A program made the position numbers and the translations under genes. From contig NZ_JANTEZ010000003.1 in NCBI RefSeq assembly GCF_024978135.1, forward strand, positions 62,001 to 126,000: 64,000 bases of DNA. Reading direction: 5' to 3'. Position 1 is the first letter of the stretch; every line of letters begins with the position of its first letter. The DNA is from Herbiconiux gentiana (GTDB lineage: Bacteria; Actinomycetota; Actinomycetes; Actinomycetales; Microbacteriaceae). Below, piece by piece: positions 54,298 to 61,761 of the stretch. The notes beneath the pieces are model-generated. The model saw nothing but the letters and a program-made list of their open reading frames with translations, was not told the origin of the DNA and did no database searches.

Positions 54298-54918
54298 ATG
54301 AGTTCTTCCTCAGACCGTCTCGTGTGGATCGACTGCGAGATGACCGGGCTCGACCTCGAGGTCGACGAGCTGGTCGAGGTCGCGGTGGTCGTCACCGACT
54401 TCGACCTGAACCTCGTCGACCCGGGCTTCAGCATCGTCATCAAGCCCGACGACTCCGCGCTCGAGCACATGAACGACTTCGTCACGAACATGCACGCCTC
54501 GAGCGGTCTCGCCGACGAGATCCCGCACGGCGTGAGCCTCGCCGACGCCGAGTACCAGGTGCTCGAGTACATCCTGAAGTACGTCCCGGGAGCCCAGACG
54601 GCACCTCTCGCGGGCAACACCATCGGCACCGACCGCATGTTCCTCGCCAAGTTCATGCCCCGGGTCGACGGCCACCTGCACTACCGCAGCATCGACGTCT
54701 CGTCGATCAAGGAGCTGGCCCGCCGCTGGTTCCCCCGCGTCTACTTCAACGCGCCCGAGAAGGCCGGCGGGCACCGCGCCCTGGCTGACATCCTCGAGTC
54801 CATCCGCGAGCTCGAGTACTACCGCAAGGCGGTCTTCATCCAGGAGCCGGGGCCCACCTCGGTCGAGCTCAAGACCATCTCGGCCGACGTGATGCGCGAC
54901 TTCGGCGCGAGAATGTAA
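54298..54918 (+). CDS. orn: Oligoribonuclease
   Basis: The 206-residue protein is a DEDDh exonuclease. The first Asp-x-Glu is in LVWIDCEMTGLDLEVDEL, the second Asp is in LAGNTIGTDRMFLAKFMP, and the final His-x5-Asp pair is in GGHRALADILESIRELEYY. It degrades 2-5-mer RNAs, including pGpG from c-di-GMP breakdown, to mononucleotides. It appears leaderless. tRNA-His follows 46 bases downstream on the same strand, an arrangement also recalled from mycobacteria. Confidence 0.96.
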   Translation: MSSSSDRLVWIDCEMTGLDLEVDELVEVAVVVTDFDLNLVDPGFSIVIKPDDSALEHMNDFVTNMHASSGLADEIPHGVSLADAEYQVLEYILKYVPGAQTAPLAGNTIGTDRMFLAKFMPRVDGHLHYRSIDVSSIKELARRWFPRVYFNAPEKAGGHRALADILESIRELEYYRKAVFIQEPGPTSVELKTISADVMRDFGARM

Positions 54919-54964
54919 TAGACTCTTATGTCGTTGCCCCAACGATCTCGATCACGGGGCACAT

Positions 54965-55041
54965 GGTGGATATAGCTCAGTTGGTAGAGCGCTGGCTTGT
55001 GGTGCCGGATGTCGCGGGTTCGAGTCCCGTTATTCACCCCA
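54965..55041 (+). tRNA. tRNA-His (anticodon GTG)
   Basis: The acceptor arms GTGGATA (54966-54972) and TATTCAC (55031-55037) pair with one G-U. The extra 5' G(-1) at 54965 faces C73 at 55038, the hallmark of tRNA-His, and CCA is encoded at 55039-55041. The anticodon loop TTGTGGT and T-arm GGGTTCGAGTCCC are normal. Confidence 0.97.
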
Positions 55042-55043
55042 CC

Positions 55044-55090
55044 GGCGACTGACAGTCGCCACGATGGCCCGGTTCACGCCGGGCCATCGT
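55044..55090 (+). terminator. Two tandem hairpins after tRNA-His
   Basis: A 17-base palindrome (arms 55044-55051 and 55053-55060, one central base) is followed immediately by a perfect 12-base-pair hairpin (55061-55072 and 55079-55090, 6-base loop). They begin 3 bases after the tRNA CCA, so the first may help 3' processing and the second termination. Confidence 0.65.
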
Positions 55091-55149
55091 CGTCTCACCA
55101 CAGATCGACGGCCGCTCCCTGCGGTTTCCGCACGAGAAACGGGTTCCGG

Positions 55150-55500
55150 ATGCTCGAGATGACCGCCGACGAATTCGAGGCGCTCGTGGGCGACGAACTC
55201 GACCAGTTGCCCGACGACATGCTCGACGGCCTCGACAACGTGGTCTTCGTGGTCGACGACCGGCCTGAAGACGGCAGCCCCGACCTGCTCGGCCTCTACG
55301 ACGGAGTCGCCGTCACCGAGCGCGGCCAGTACGGCTTCGGCGAGATGCCCGACCGCATCACGGTCTACCGCGAGCCGCTGCTCGCCATCTGCGACGACGT
55401 CGAAGAGCTCCGCGACCAGGTGCACGTCACCCTGGTGCACGAGATCGCCCACTACTACGGCATCGACGACGAGCGGCTGCACGAGCTCGGCTGGGGCTGA
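55150..55500 (+). CDS. Minimal zincin-type metallopeptidase (DUF1025 family)
   Basis: The ATG at 55150 gives 116 residues starting MLEMTADEFEALVGDELDQL. The motif HEIAHYYGIDDERL near the C-terminus carries His-Glu-x-x-His-x5-Asp, the metal site of the small actinobacterial zincin-like family. DNVVFVVDDRPEDGSPDLLG and RGQYGFGEMPDRITVYREPL are also typical. Peptidase activity has been suggested for the family but substrates are unknown. No strong ribosome site precedes it. The open frame extends further upstream into tRNA-His and is trimmed here. Confidence 0.85.
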   Translation: MLEMTADEFEALVGDELDQLPDDMLDGLDNVVFVVDDRPEDGSPDLLGLYDGVAVTERGQYGFGEMPDRITVYREPLLAICDDVEELRDQVHVTLVHEIAHYYGIDDERLHELGWG

Positions 55501-55610
55501 ACGCGAACGCAGCCGATAAGGCCGTGGCTTCTGCTGCGCCCGTGCGCGCTTCACAGAACATCGTGACCCACCCACCGGCGTCGCTCCCGGGCGCTGTCGG
55601 CGGTCACCCC

Positions 55611-55616
55611 TAGCCT
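55611..55616 (+). promoter_or_regulatory. -10 hexamer of leaderless gene at 55623
   Basis: TAGCCT ends 6 bases before the ATG at 55623; no ribosome site is present. Confidence 0.5.
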
Positions 55617-55622
55617 GGTGCC

Positions 55623-56879
55623 ATGGCAGCCTCCCCCGCGCGCAAGGCCCTCCGCGCCGTCGTGATCGTCGTCGGTGTCGTCGTGATCCTCGCGGTCGGC
55701 GTCTACGGTCCGGCGACGCTGGTGGGTCCGCTGCCGGGGGCCACCGCCACGGTCGTCGACACCGGCGCCGAATCGGCCAGCACGGGGGCGCCCACCGTGC
55801 CGGAGACCGGTGCGAGCGCGATCGTCGCCGAGTCGTCGGGCGGCGTGCTCGCCTCGGGGGGCATCGCCGAGCCCGTGCCCCTCGGCGGTACGGCCAAGAT
55901 CATCACCGCCCTCGTCGTGCTCGACGCCAAGCCGCTCGCGGCGGGCGCCGCCGGCGAGCAGGTCACCGTCACGGCCGACGACTACGCCTCCTACGTGCAG
56001 TACCTCAGCGAACGCGCCCGAGCCATCTCATTCATCACCGGCGAGCAGTGGACGCAGCGGCAGATGCTCGAGGCCATGCTCCTCGGCTCGAGCAACAACC
56101 ACGCCGACGCCCTCGCCCGTTGGGCCTTCGGCTCGATGGACGGTTACCTGACGGCCGCGCAGGACTGGCTCACCGAGAAGGGCTTCACGACGGTGCAGCT
56201 CGTCGACGCGACCGGGCTCGCCGAGGGCGACGTCGGCAGCGCATCCGACCTCGCGCAGATCGCCGCGTTGGCCGGTGCCGACCCGGCCGTCGCCGAGATC
56301 ATGGCGAGCGAGAGCGTCACGGTGAACGGCAACCGCTCGGTCGAGAACCTGGCCGCCTACGCCGTCGACAAGGGCTACCGGATGCTCTCCCGCAGCTACA
56401 CCGACGAGGCCGGGGTCTGCGTGCTCTTCGCCCTCGACGTCACCCCGGCCGGCGCCGAGGGCACGGTGCGGCTCTACGGTGCGTTCCTGCGCGAGCCCGA
56501 CTGGGAGACGCTCGACGCCGACCTCACCACCCTCGCCGAGTCGGCGGCCACCACGGTGCGCGCCACCCCGGTCGTCACCGAGGGGCAGAGCTTCGTCAGC
56601 TACAGCACGGCCTGGGGCGAGAGCGCGAACGGCGTCGCGATGGGCACCGAGAGCCGCCTGCTCTGGGCCACGACACCGCTGCAGTACGACGTCGACGCCA
56701 AGCCGCTCAGCACGGGCTCGAAGGGCGAGCAGATCGGCAGCGTCACCGTCACCACGCCCGACGGTCCGCTGAACGTGCTGCTCGAGCTCGACGGCCGCCT
56801 CGGCGACCCGGGGCCCATCTGGCGGCTCACCCACCCGGTGCCGGTGATCGAGGCCTTCATCGCTTCCCGCTTCGGCTGA
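55623..56879 (+). CDS. D-alanyl-D-alanine carboxypeptidase-like protein with degenerate active-site motifs
   Basis: The 418-residue protein has an N-terminal membrane anchor (VVIVVGVVVILAVGVYGP) and then an extracellular PBP5/serine-peptidase S11-like domain. The alignable first motif reads Gly89-Thr-Ala-Lys92 (PVPLGGTAKIITALVVLDAK) where S11 enzymes have Ser-x-x-Lys. The Ser-x-Asn motif is kept in LLGSSNNHADAL. At the KTG position the sequence is LSRSYTDEAG, so that motif is missing too. Either it is a non-catalytic PBP relative with a structural or regulatory role, or it uses another mechanism. The fold assignment is good; activity is doubtful. It is probably leaderless. Confidence 0.82.
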   Translation: MAASPARKALRAVVIVVGVVVILAVGVYGPATLVGPLPGATATVVDTGAESASTGAPTVPETGASAIVAESSGGVLASGGIAEPVPLGGTAKIITALVVLDAKPLAAGAAGEQVTVTADDYASYVQYLSERARAISFITGEQWTQRQMLEAMLLGSSNNHADALARWAFGSMDGYLTAAQDWLTEKGFTTVQLVDATGLAEGDVGSASDLAQIAALAGADPAVAEIMASESVTVNGNRSVENLAAYAVDKGYRMLSRSYTDEAGVCVLFALDVTPAGAEGTVRLYGAFLREPDWETLDADLTTLAESAATTVRATPVVTEGQSFVSYSTAWGESANGVAMGTESRLLWATTPLQYDVDAKPLSTGSKGEQIGSVTVTTPDGPLNVLLELDGRLGDPGPIWRLTHPVPVIEAFIASRFG

Positions 56880-56900
56880 CCGCTCGGGCCCTTCGGGCGA

Positions 56901-56948
56901 CGTCGACCTCAGGTGGGCGTCGACCTCAGGTGGGCGTCGACCTCAGGT
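56901..56948. repeat. Tandem repeat, 17-base unit, nearly three copies
   Basis: The unit CGTCGACCTCAGGTGGG occurs at 56901-56917 and 56918-56934, and its first 14 bases again at 56935-56948. It lies between the PBP-like gene and the convergent kinase gene, and the third copy contains the kinase stop codon. Such short arrays vary in copy number by slippage. Confidence 0.85.
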
Positions 56949-57431
56949 CGGCACGACGACCGTCGCCACCGCCCGAGGCTGCTCCCGGGCCACGAAGCCG
57001 CGCCACTGCGCGTCCCACCGCTCCCACTCGCGGGCGTACAGCTCGCCGTCCCGCTCCAGCGCCCGGCGCTTCCGCTCCACGTCGTCGGCCTCCACCCACA
57101 CCGCGAGGTCGGCCAGCTCGACGGCGCGCCGGCTCATCGTCCCGCAGCCCTCCACGATGAGCGGATGCGCGGGGTCGACCCCGTGCCACTCCGCAGCCGC
57201 GTCGGCGGCCCAGTCCCAGCGCCGCCACCCCGCGGGCAGTCCGGCCCGCAGCGGCTCCAGGAGCTCGGTCACCAGCTGCGAGCTCGCCGCCTCGAGCCCG
57301 TCCCACCCGGGATAGATGTCGTCGAGGTGCACGACGGTCGGGGTGTCCGCCCCGACCCAGCCCGCGCGCATCCGCTCGGCCAGGGCCGTCTTGCCCGAGC
57401 CGCTCGGCCCGTCGATCAGGATCACCGTCAT
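56943..57431 (-). CDS. Small P-loop kinase (uridine/nucleoside kinase-like)
   Basis: The ATG at 57429-57431 has GAGGGG 6 bases upstream, giving 162 residues starting MTVILIDGPSGSGKTALAER. The Walker A motif is GPSGSGKT, the DIYPGWDG segment resembles the acceptor-binding Asp of uridine kinase-type enzymes, and the lid Arg cluster is in RKRRALERDGELYARE. The phosphate acceptor cannot be assigned. It lies 10 bases after the ECF T-component stop, in the thiamine/HMP transporter operon, so a role in vitamin-precursor phosphorylation is possible but unproven. Confidence 0.8.
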   Translation of the reverse strand: MTVILIDGPSGSGKTALAERMRAGWVGADTPTVVHLDDIYPGWDGLEAASSQLVTELLEPLRAGLPAGWRRWDWAADAAAEWHGVDPAHPLIVEGCGTMSRRAVELADLAVWVEADDVERKRRALERDGELYAREWERWDAQWRGFVAREQPRAVATVVVPT

Positions 57432-57441
57432 CGTCGACCCC

Positions 57442-58224
57442 TCACCCCAGCACGAAGTTGACGGATCCGGTGGCGATCGAGGTGCCGAGCGCCACGGCGC
57501 CGATCGCGACACCGATCAGCACGAGCATCCAGTCGCGCGCTGCGAATCGCGACGGACGCGCCCAGGTGCGCACGGTGCTGCCGCCGAAGCCGCGCGCCTC
57601 CATCGCGGTCGCGAGCTTGCTGCCGCGCCGGAGCGAGAGCACGAGCAGCGCGAACGCCTGGTTGAGGAAGCGCCGGAGGCGGCCGGTGTCGCCGATCCCG
57701 CGGGCCCGGCGGGCGAGCTCGAGCTGGCGCCAGTCATCGAGGAAGAGCCCCACCAAGCGCAGCGCCGCCAGCGCGCCGAGCACGAAGCGGCTCGGCAGCT
57801 TCACCACCTGGGCGAGCCCGTCGGCGAGATCGGTGGGGTCGATCGTCGCGAAGAGCACCACGGCGGGCAGCCCGATCGCGAGGATGCGCAGCGCCGACGC
57901 CAGCGCGAGCTGCACCGACCCCTCCGTGACGTGGATCAGCCCGAACTCGAAATACGCCGCCCCCGACGGCAGCCCGTAGAGCACGGTGGTGACGCCGGCC
58001 AGCGGAGCGGCGATCCAGATCGCGGCCGTGCGCCGGAAGAACGCCCGCACGCCCAGCCCGGCCCCCACGAACAGCACGCTCTCGAGTACCAGGGCGACCA
58101 GCGCCGACACCCAGTCGATCGTCACCAGCAGGAACAGGCTCAGCACGAGCGACGCGGCGAGCTTCGCCACGGGGTTCACGGCGTAGATGCGTCCGGTGCC
58201 GCGCACCGGGGTCAGCACGCTCAC
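57442..58224 (-). CDS. ykoC: ECF transporter transmembrane (T) component, YkoC-like
   Basis: The GTG at 58222-58224 overlaps the ATPase stop as GTGA, giving 260 residues. It has five or six membrane segments and the CbiQ/EcfT-type coupling motifs with Ala-Arg-Gly: LELARRARGIGD and KLATAMEARGFGG. These Arg-containing helices dock into the ATPase. It is the energy-coupling subunit for the YkoE substrate-binding protein encoded upstream. Reading frames extending above 58224 run through the ATPase gene and are not used. Confidence 0.93.
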   Translation of the reverse strand: MSVLTPVRGTGRIYAVNPVAKLAASLVLSLFLLVTIDWVSALVALVLESVLFVGAGLGVRAFFRRTAAIWIAAPLAGVTTVLYGLPSGAAYFEFGLIHVTEGSVQLALASALRILAIGLPAVVLFATIDPTDLADGLAQVVKLPSRFVLGALAALRLVGLFLDDWRQLELARRARGIGDTGRLRRFLNQAFALLVLSLRRGSKLATAMEARGFGGSTVRTWARPSRFAARDWMLVLIGVAIGAVALGTSIATGSVNFVLG

Positions 58225-59891
58225 GAGTCGCCACCTACCGGGGTGACCACGAGCTCGTGGTCGGCCAGGGCGTCGATGAAGGCGCGGTCGTGCGTGACGG
58301 CGACCACCGCCGTGCCCCGGTCGAGCTGCTCGCCGAGCAGCCGCACGAGCTCGGCCCAGGTGCGCGAGTCCTGGCCGAAGGTCGGTTCGTCGAGCACCAG
58401 CACCGCCGGCCGCGCAACCAGCACCGACGCGACCGAGAGACGCCGCTTCTCGCCGCCCGAGAGCGTGTAGGGGTTCGCGGTGAGCAGCCCGTCGAGCCGC
58501 AGCCGGCCGGCGACGTCGGCGACCCGCTCGGCGATCTCGTCCGCGTCCAGGCGAAGCGCCTTCAGCGCGATCTCGAGCTCGCCACGAACGGTGCCGGCGA
58601 CGAACTGGTGCTCCGGGTCCTGAAAGACGGTGCCGATGCGAGTGAGCAACTCCCGCGACGGCCAGGCGAACGGATGCTCGCCCAGCCGCCGCCCGTGCAC
58701 CCCACCCCGCCGGCGCGCACGCCGCACCGCGCGGCGGCGCGCTCGCGCACCCCGCCCACCCGCGTCCCCGCCCGCGGCCCCTGTCCCCGCCGACGCTCCC
58801 GCCCCACTCGCGGCGCCGCCCGCCGGAGCCACGGGGTCGCCGCTCAGCGCCGGCAGCGCACGCAGCACCCCCGACTCGGGCTCGAGCAGCCCCGCGAGGG
58901 TCAGCGCGAGCGTCGACTTCCCGGCACCGTTCGGCCCCGTCAGCGCGAGCGCCGACGCCCGGGTCACCTCGAGGTCGAGGCCTCGGGCCGCGGCGACGCC
59001 GGGCGTTCGGCCGACGGCGAGTTCGGCCGTCGCCAGCAGCGCGGTCCGCGCATCCGGAGCCGACGACGCACCGCGCCGAGCCGGCCGCCCCTCGAGCGGA
59101 TCGAAGCCCGGCACCCACACCCCGCCCCGCGCGAGCTCGGCGCCGCGCTCGCGCAGCACCGTCGCGGGGTCGCCGTCAGCCAGCACGCCGCCGCCGGGCT
59201 CCAGCACGATGACGCGGTCGACGACGTCGAGCCAGACGTCGACGCGGTGCTCGATGACGACGAAGGTGGCGTTCGAGGCGCTTACGACGGCGGCCACCGC
59301 GTCCCGCACCTCGGACACACCGGCCGGGTCGAGGTTCGCCGTCGGCTCGTCGAGCAGCACCACCTCCGGGCGCATCGCCAGCACCCCGGCGAGCGCCACC
59401 CGCTGCTTCTGTCCGCCCGAGAGCGCCGACGTCGGGCGGTCGAGCGGGAGGTCGAGGCCGACGGCGTCCATCGCCTGGTCGACGCGCCGCCAGATCTCGT
59501 CGCGCGGCACTCCGAGGTTCTCGCAACCGAACGCGATGTCGTCGCCGATGCGGGCGAGGGCGACCTGCGAGTCCGGGTCCTGCAGCACGAGGCCGGTGCG
59601 GCCGCGCGACTCGGCCGGAGCCCGGCCGCCGACCGTCAACATCCCCTCGTGCTCGCCCTCGTCGGCGCCGCCGAGCACGCCCGCGAAGGCGTGCACGAGC
59701 GTCGACTTGCCGGCGCCCGAGGCGCCGAGGAGGAGCACGCGCTCCCCCGGCTCGATCACGAGATCCAGGCCCCGCACCGCCCAGCCGGGGCGACCGGCGT
59801 GCCGCCAGCCCCAGCCCTCGGCGCGGAGGGTGGCGCCGACGGGAGGCGCCGGGCGAGCATCCGGAACCGCCACCCGAGTCGACCTCGTCAC
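58221..59891 (-). CDS. ykoD: ECF transporter ATPase with two fused ABC domains, YkoD-like
   Basis: The GTG at 59889-59891 overlaps the ykoE stop as GTGA; 556 residues result. Domain 1 has LLLGASGAGKSTLVHAF, SALSGGQKQRVALAGVL and VVLLDEPTANLDPAG. Domain 2 has ALTGPNGAGKSTLALTL, TLSGGEKRRLSVASVL and VLVLDEPTFGQD. Between the Walker A and the Q-loop of domain 2 lies an unusual Gly/Ala- then Arg-rich insertion of about 65 residues. Fused EcfA halves are the normal form of YkoD. It powers vitamin uptake through YkoC and YkoE. Confidence 0.94.
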   Translation of the reverse strand: MTRSTRVAVPDARPAPPVGATLRAEGWGWRHAGRPGWAVRGLDLVIEPGERVLLLGASGAGKSTLVHAFAGVLGGADEGEHEGMLTVGGRAPAESRGRTGLVLQDPDSQVALARIGDDIAFGCENLGVPRDEIWRRVDQAMDAVGLDLPLDRPTSALSGGQKQRVALAGVLAMRPEVVLLDEPTANLDPAGVSEVRDAVAAVVSASNATFVVIEHRVDVWLDVVDRVIVLEPGGGVLADGDPATVLRERGAELARGGVWVPGFDPLEGRPARRGASSAPDARTALLATAELAVGRTPGVAAARGLDLEVTRASALALTGPNGAGKSTLALTLAGLLEPESGVLRALPALSGDPVAPAGGAASGAGASAGTGAAGGDAGGRGARARRRAVRRARRRGGVHGRRLGEHPFAWPSRELLTRIGTVFQDPEHQFVAGTVRGELEIALKALRLDADEIAERVADVAGRLRLDGLLTANPYTLSGGEKRRLSVASVLVARPAVLVLDEPTFGQDSRTWAELVRLLGEQLDRGTAVVAVTHDRAFIDALADHELVVTPVGGDS

Positions 59892-60535
59892 GCCCGCGCC
59901 GACGCCTCTCGGGCCGTGACCTCGCGGCCCGCGGCGAAGCGGTTGAGCGCGCCGGTCGACGCGAGCGCCCGCACGATCAGCCACGACAGCAGCCCGGCGA
60001 CGATCGAGGCGCCGATCACCGCGGCGATCACGTAGATCGTCTTGAAGTCGGCGCCGAGCGCCGGGTACCACAACACGATGTCGTTGATGCCCATGGCGAG
60101 ACCGGCGCCCGCGCCCGCGAGCACGGCCACGTAGGCGCGGTAGTTGCCGTAGAGGAACAGCGCGAACACGAGCTCGGCGCCGAGGCCCTGCACGAGGCCC
60201 GCCTCGAGCGTGAGCACGCCCCACTGGGTGCCGACGAGCGCCGACACGGTGGCGGCGACGAGCTCGGTGTAGATGGCGGCGCCGGGCTTCCGGATGATCA
60301 GCCCACCGAGCACGCCGGCGAACAGCCACACCCCGCCGATGGCCGACTGGAGGCCCGGGAGCACGGCCTCGAGGCCGGCGCTGAAGGGCGAGTAGGTGAG
60401 GTTCCAGACCCAGAAGATGAGTCCGGCGGCGACACCGATGACGCTGGCGATGACGATGTCGACCACCCGCCATTTCAGCGTCGGGCGGGGGCGGGTCGCG
60501 GCGGCGGCCGCGGGCTTGCTGATGGTGGAATGCAC
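59888..60535 (-). CDS. ykoE: ECF transporter S component for thiamine or hydroxymethylpyrimidine, YkoE-like
   Basis: The GTG at 60533-60535 has GAAAGGG 8 bases upstream; 215 residues follow, starting MHSTISKPAAAAATRPRP. Six membrane segments carry the YkoE pattern: IASVIGVAAGLIFWVWNLTY, PGLQSAIGGVWLFAGVLGGL, AAIYTELVAATVSALVGTQW and GINDIVLWYPAL. YkoE is the substrate-binding membrane subunit for HMP or thiamine. A TPP riboswitch upstream confirms thiamine regulation. Longer open reading to 60598 enters the riboswitch leader. Confidence 0.94.
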   Translation of the reverse strand: MHSTISKPAAAAATRPRPTLKWRVVDIVIASVIGVAAGLIFWVWNLTYSPFSAGLEAVLPGLQSAIGGVWLFAGVLGGLIIRKPGAAIYTELVAATVSALVGTQWGVLTLEAGLVQGLGAELVFALFLYGNYRAYVAVLAGAGAGLAMGINDIVLWYPALGADFKTIYVIAAVIGASIVAGLLSWLIVRALASTGALNRFAAGREVTAREASARA

Positions 60536-60540
60536 TGTTC

Positions 60541-60568
60541 GTGCCCTTTCATTCGGTGGAAGGGGCAC
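60541..60568 (-). promoter_or_regulatory. Shine-Dalgarno-sequestering hairpin of the TPP riboswitch
   Basis: On the minus strand GTGCCCCTTC (60559-60568) pairs with GAAAGGGCAC (60541-60550), with one mismatch and an 8-base loop. The second arm contains the ykoE ribosome site GAAAGGG, so forming this hairpin would block translation, as in translational TPP switches. Confidence 0.65.
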
Positions 60569-60607
60569 GGGTCGGGCGTGCGGCTGATGCCGACGCACCT
60601 CGAGATG

Positions 60608-60692
60608 CCTCCCTGCGCTGGCATGATCCAGATCAGGTTCGACGGTCGAAGGTTGAGAACCTTCCTCTCAGCCCGGCTCACCGGACTCCCGT
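60608..60692 (-). ncRNA. TPP riboswitch (THI element)
   Basis: Read on the minus strand, the conserved THI-box blocks appear in order: GGGAGTCC, GGGCTGAGAGGAAGG, ACCGTCGAACCTGATCTGG, ATCATGCCAGCGCAGGGA. The helices P1 to P5 can be traced, with the CTGAGA pyrimidine-sensing loop and the ATGCCAGCG pyrophosphate-sensing region intact. It lies in the leader of ykoE, about 70 bases before the start codon. Thiamine pyrophosphate binding should shut off the transporter. Confidence 0.95.
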
Positions 60693-60700
60693 GTGCCCCC

Positions 60701-60706
60701 AGTATA
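60701..60706 (-). promoter_or_regulatory. -10 element of the ykoE/TPP riboswitch transcript
   Basis: TATACT on the minus strand ends 11 bases before the first conserved riboswitch base; TCCACA 17 bases upstream is a fair -35. Confidence 0.55.
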
Positions 60707-60770
60707 GGCACCGCCCCCGCTCCTGTGGATAACCCGTTCCGGGCCACCCCAGTCAGGCAGACTGCCCGCC

Positions 60771-61721
60771 ATGCCCCGTCACGTGCCCCTTCCCGTGCAG
60801 CTCGGCACCGATCCCTTCACCATCCACGAGGGCTCGGCGGCGGGCCTGAGCGAGAAAAGGATGCGCGGCTCCGACCTCGCGGCCCCGTTCCCCGCCGTCC
60901 GGATGTCCGCGACCATCCAGCTCGACCTCCGCACCACGTGCCGGGCGTACTCGGGCCGGCTTCGACCGGGAGAGGTCTTCTCGCACGTCACCGCCGCGCG
61001 CCTCTGGGGCATCCCCGTCGACGACGAGTGGGCGGAATCGGAGCCGCTTCACGTCTCCATCCCGGCACCTGGGCGGGCGGCGCGCGGCCGCGGGGTGCAC
61101 GGGCACCGGCTCGCCCGCGCCGGACGGCAGCGCGTCACCGTCGCCGGCCTGCCGACGATCGACCCGGTCTCGGTCTGGCTGCAGCTCGCCGAGTCGCTGT
61201 CGTTCCCCGGTCTCGTCGCCGCGGGCGACTACCTCGTGCGACGTCCTCCCCGGAGCGAGGACCCGCGCCGACCCTTCTGCGATCGGGAGCACCTCGTGCA
61301 GCGTGCCGACAGCACGTCCGGACGCGGTGCGGCGTCGGCGCGGAAAGCGGCAGCACTCGTCCGCGAGGGGTCGGACTCGCCGCAGGAGTCGCGGCTGAGG
61401 CTCGCGCTGGTGGGGTCGGGGCTGCCGGAACCCGAGCTGAACCCCGAGCTCCGCAGCGCATCCGGCCGTTTCGTCGCCCGCGTAGACATGCTGTACCGCA
61501 CTGAGCGCGTGATCGTGGAGTACGACGGCGACCAGCACCGCACGGACCGGCGCCAGTACGACCGGGACATCCGGCGGATCGACGCCCTGCACGACCTGGG
61601 CTGGACGGTCATCCGCATCCGCAGCCCGCAGATGCGCCACGACGCCACGGAGGCGACCGCCCTGGTCCGCCGCGCCCTGTCCCGCCACGGCTCGATCGAG
61701 TTTCCCCTTTCGGCCCTATAA
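60771..61721 (+). CDS. DUF559-domain protein (endonuclease-like fold)
   Basis: The ATG at 60771 gives 316 residues. The N-terminal 170 residues contain a segment like the AbiEi/antitoxin-type winged-helix region of this family (VFSHVTAARLWGIPVDDEW). The C-terminus is a DUF559 domain with VDMLYRTERVIVEYDGDQH followed by YDRDIRRIDALHDLGW, the Vsr-like endonuclease fold with the E-x-D-G-x-x-H pattern. Such proteins are abundant in Microbacteriaceae and their role is unknown. A CAGACT hexamer lies 7 bases before the ATG. The last codons are part of a large inverted repeat. Confidence 0.82.
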   Translation: MPRHVPLPVQLGTDPFTIHEGSAAGLSEKRMRGSDLAAPFPAVRMSATIQLDLRTTCRAYSGRLRPGEVFSHVTAARLWGIPVDDEWAESEPLHVSIPAPGRAARGRGVHGHRLARAGRQRVTVAGLPTIDPVSVWLQLAESLSFPGLVAAGDYLVRRPPRSEDPRRPFCDREHLVQRADSTSGRGAASARKAAALVREGSDSPQESRLRLALVGSGLPEPELNPELRSASGRFVARVDMLYRTERVIVEYDGDQHRTDRRQYDRDIRRIDALHDLGWTVIRIRSPQMRHDATEATALVRRALSRHGSIEFPLSAL

Positions 61722-61754
61722 CCGCCGTTTTAGGGCGGAAAGGGGAAACTCGAT
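61695..61754. terminator. 24-base-pair inverted repeat at the end of the DUF559 gene
   Basis: Arms at 61695-61718 and 61731-61754 pair with one mismatch around a 12-base loop. The left arm encodes the final residues (IEFPLSAL) of the DUF559 protein, and the stop codon is in the loop. It lies 8 bases before the stop of the convergent GerW-like gene, so it can stop transcription from both sides. Confidence 0.7.
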
Positions 61755-61761
61755 GGGGGGG

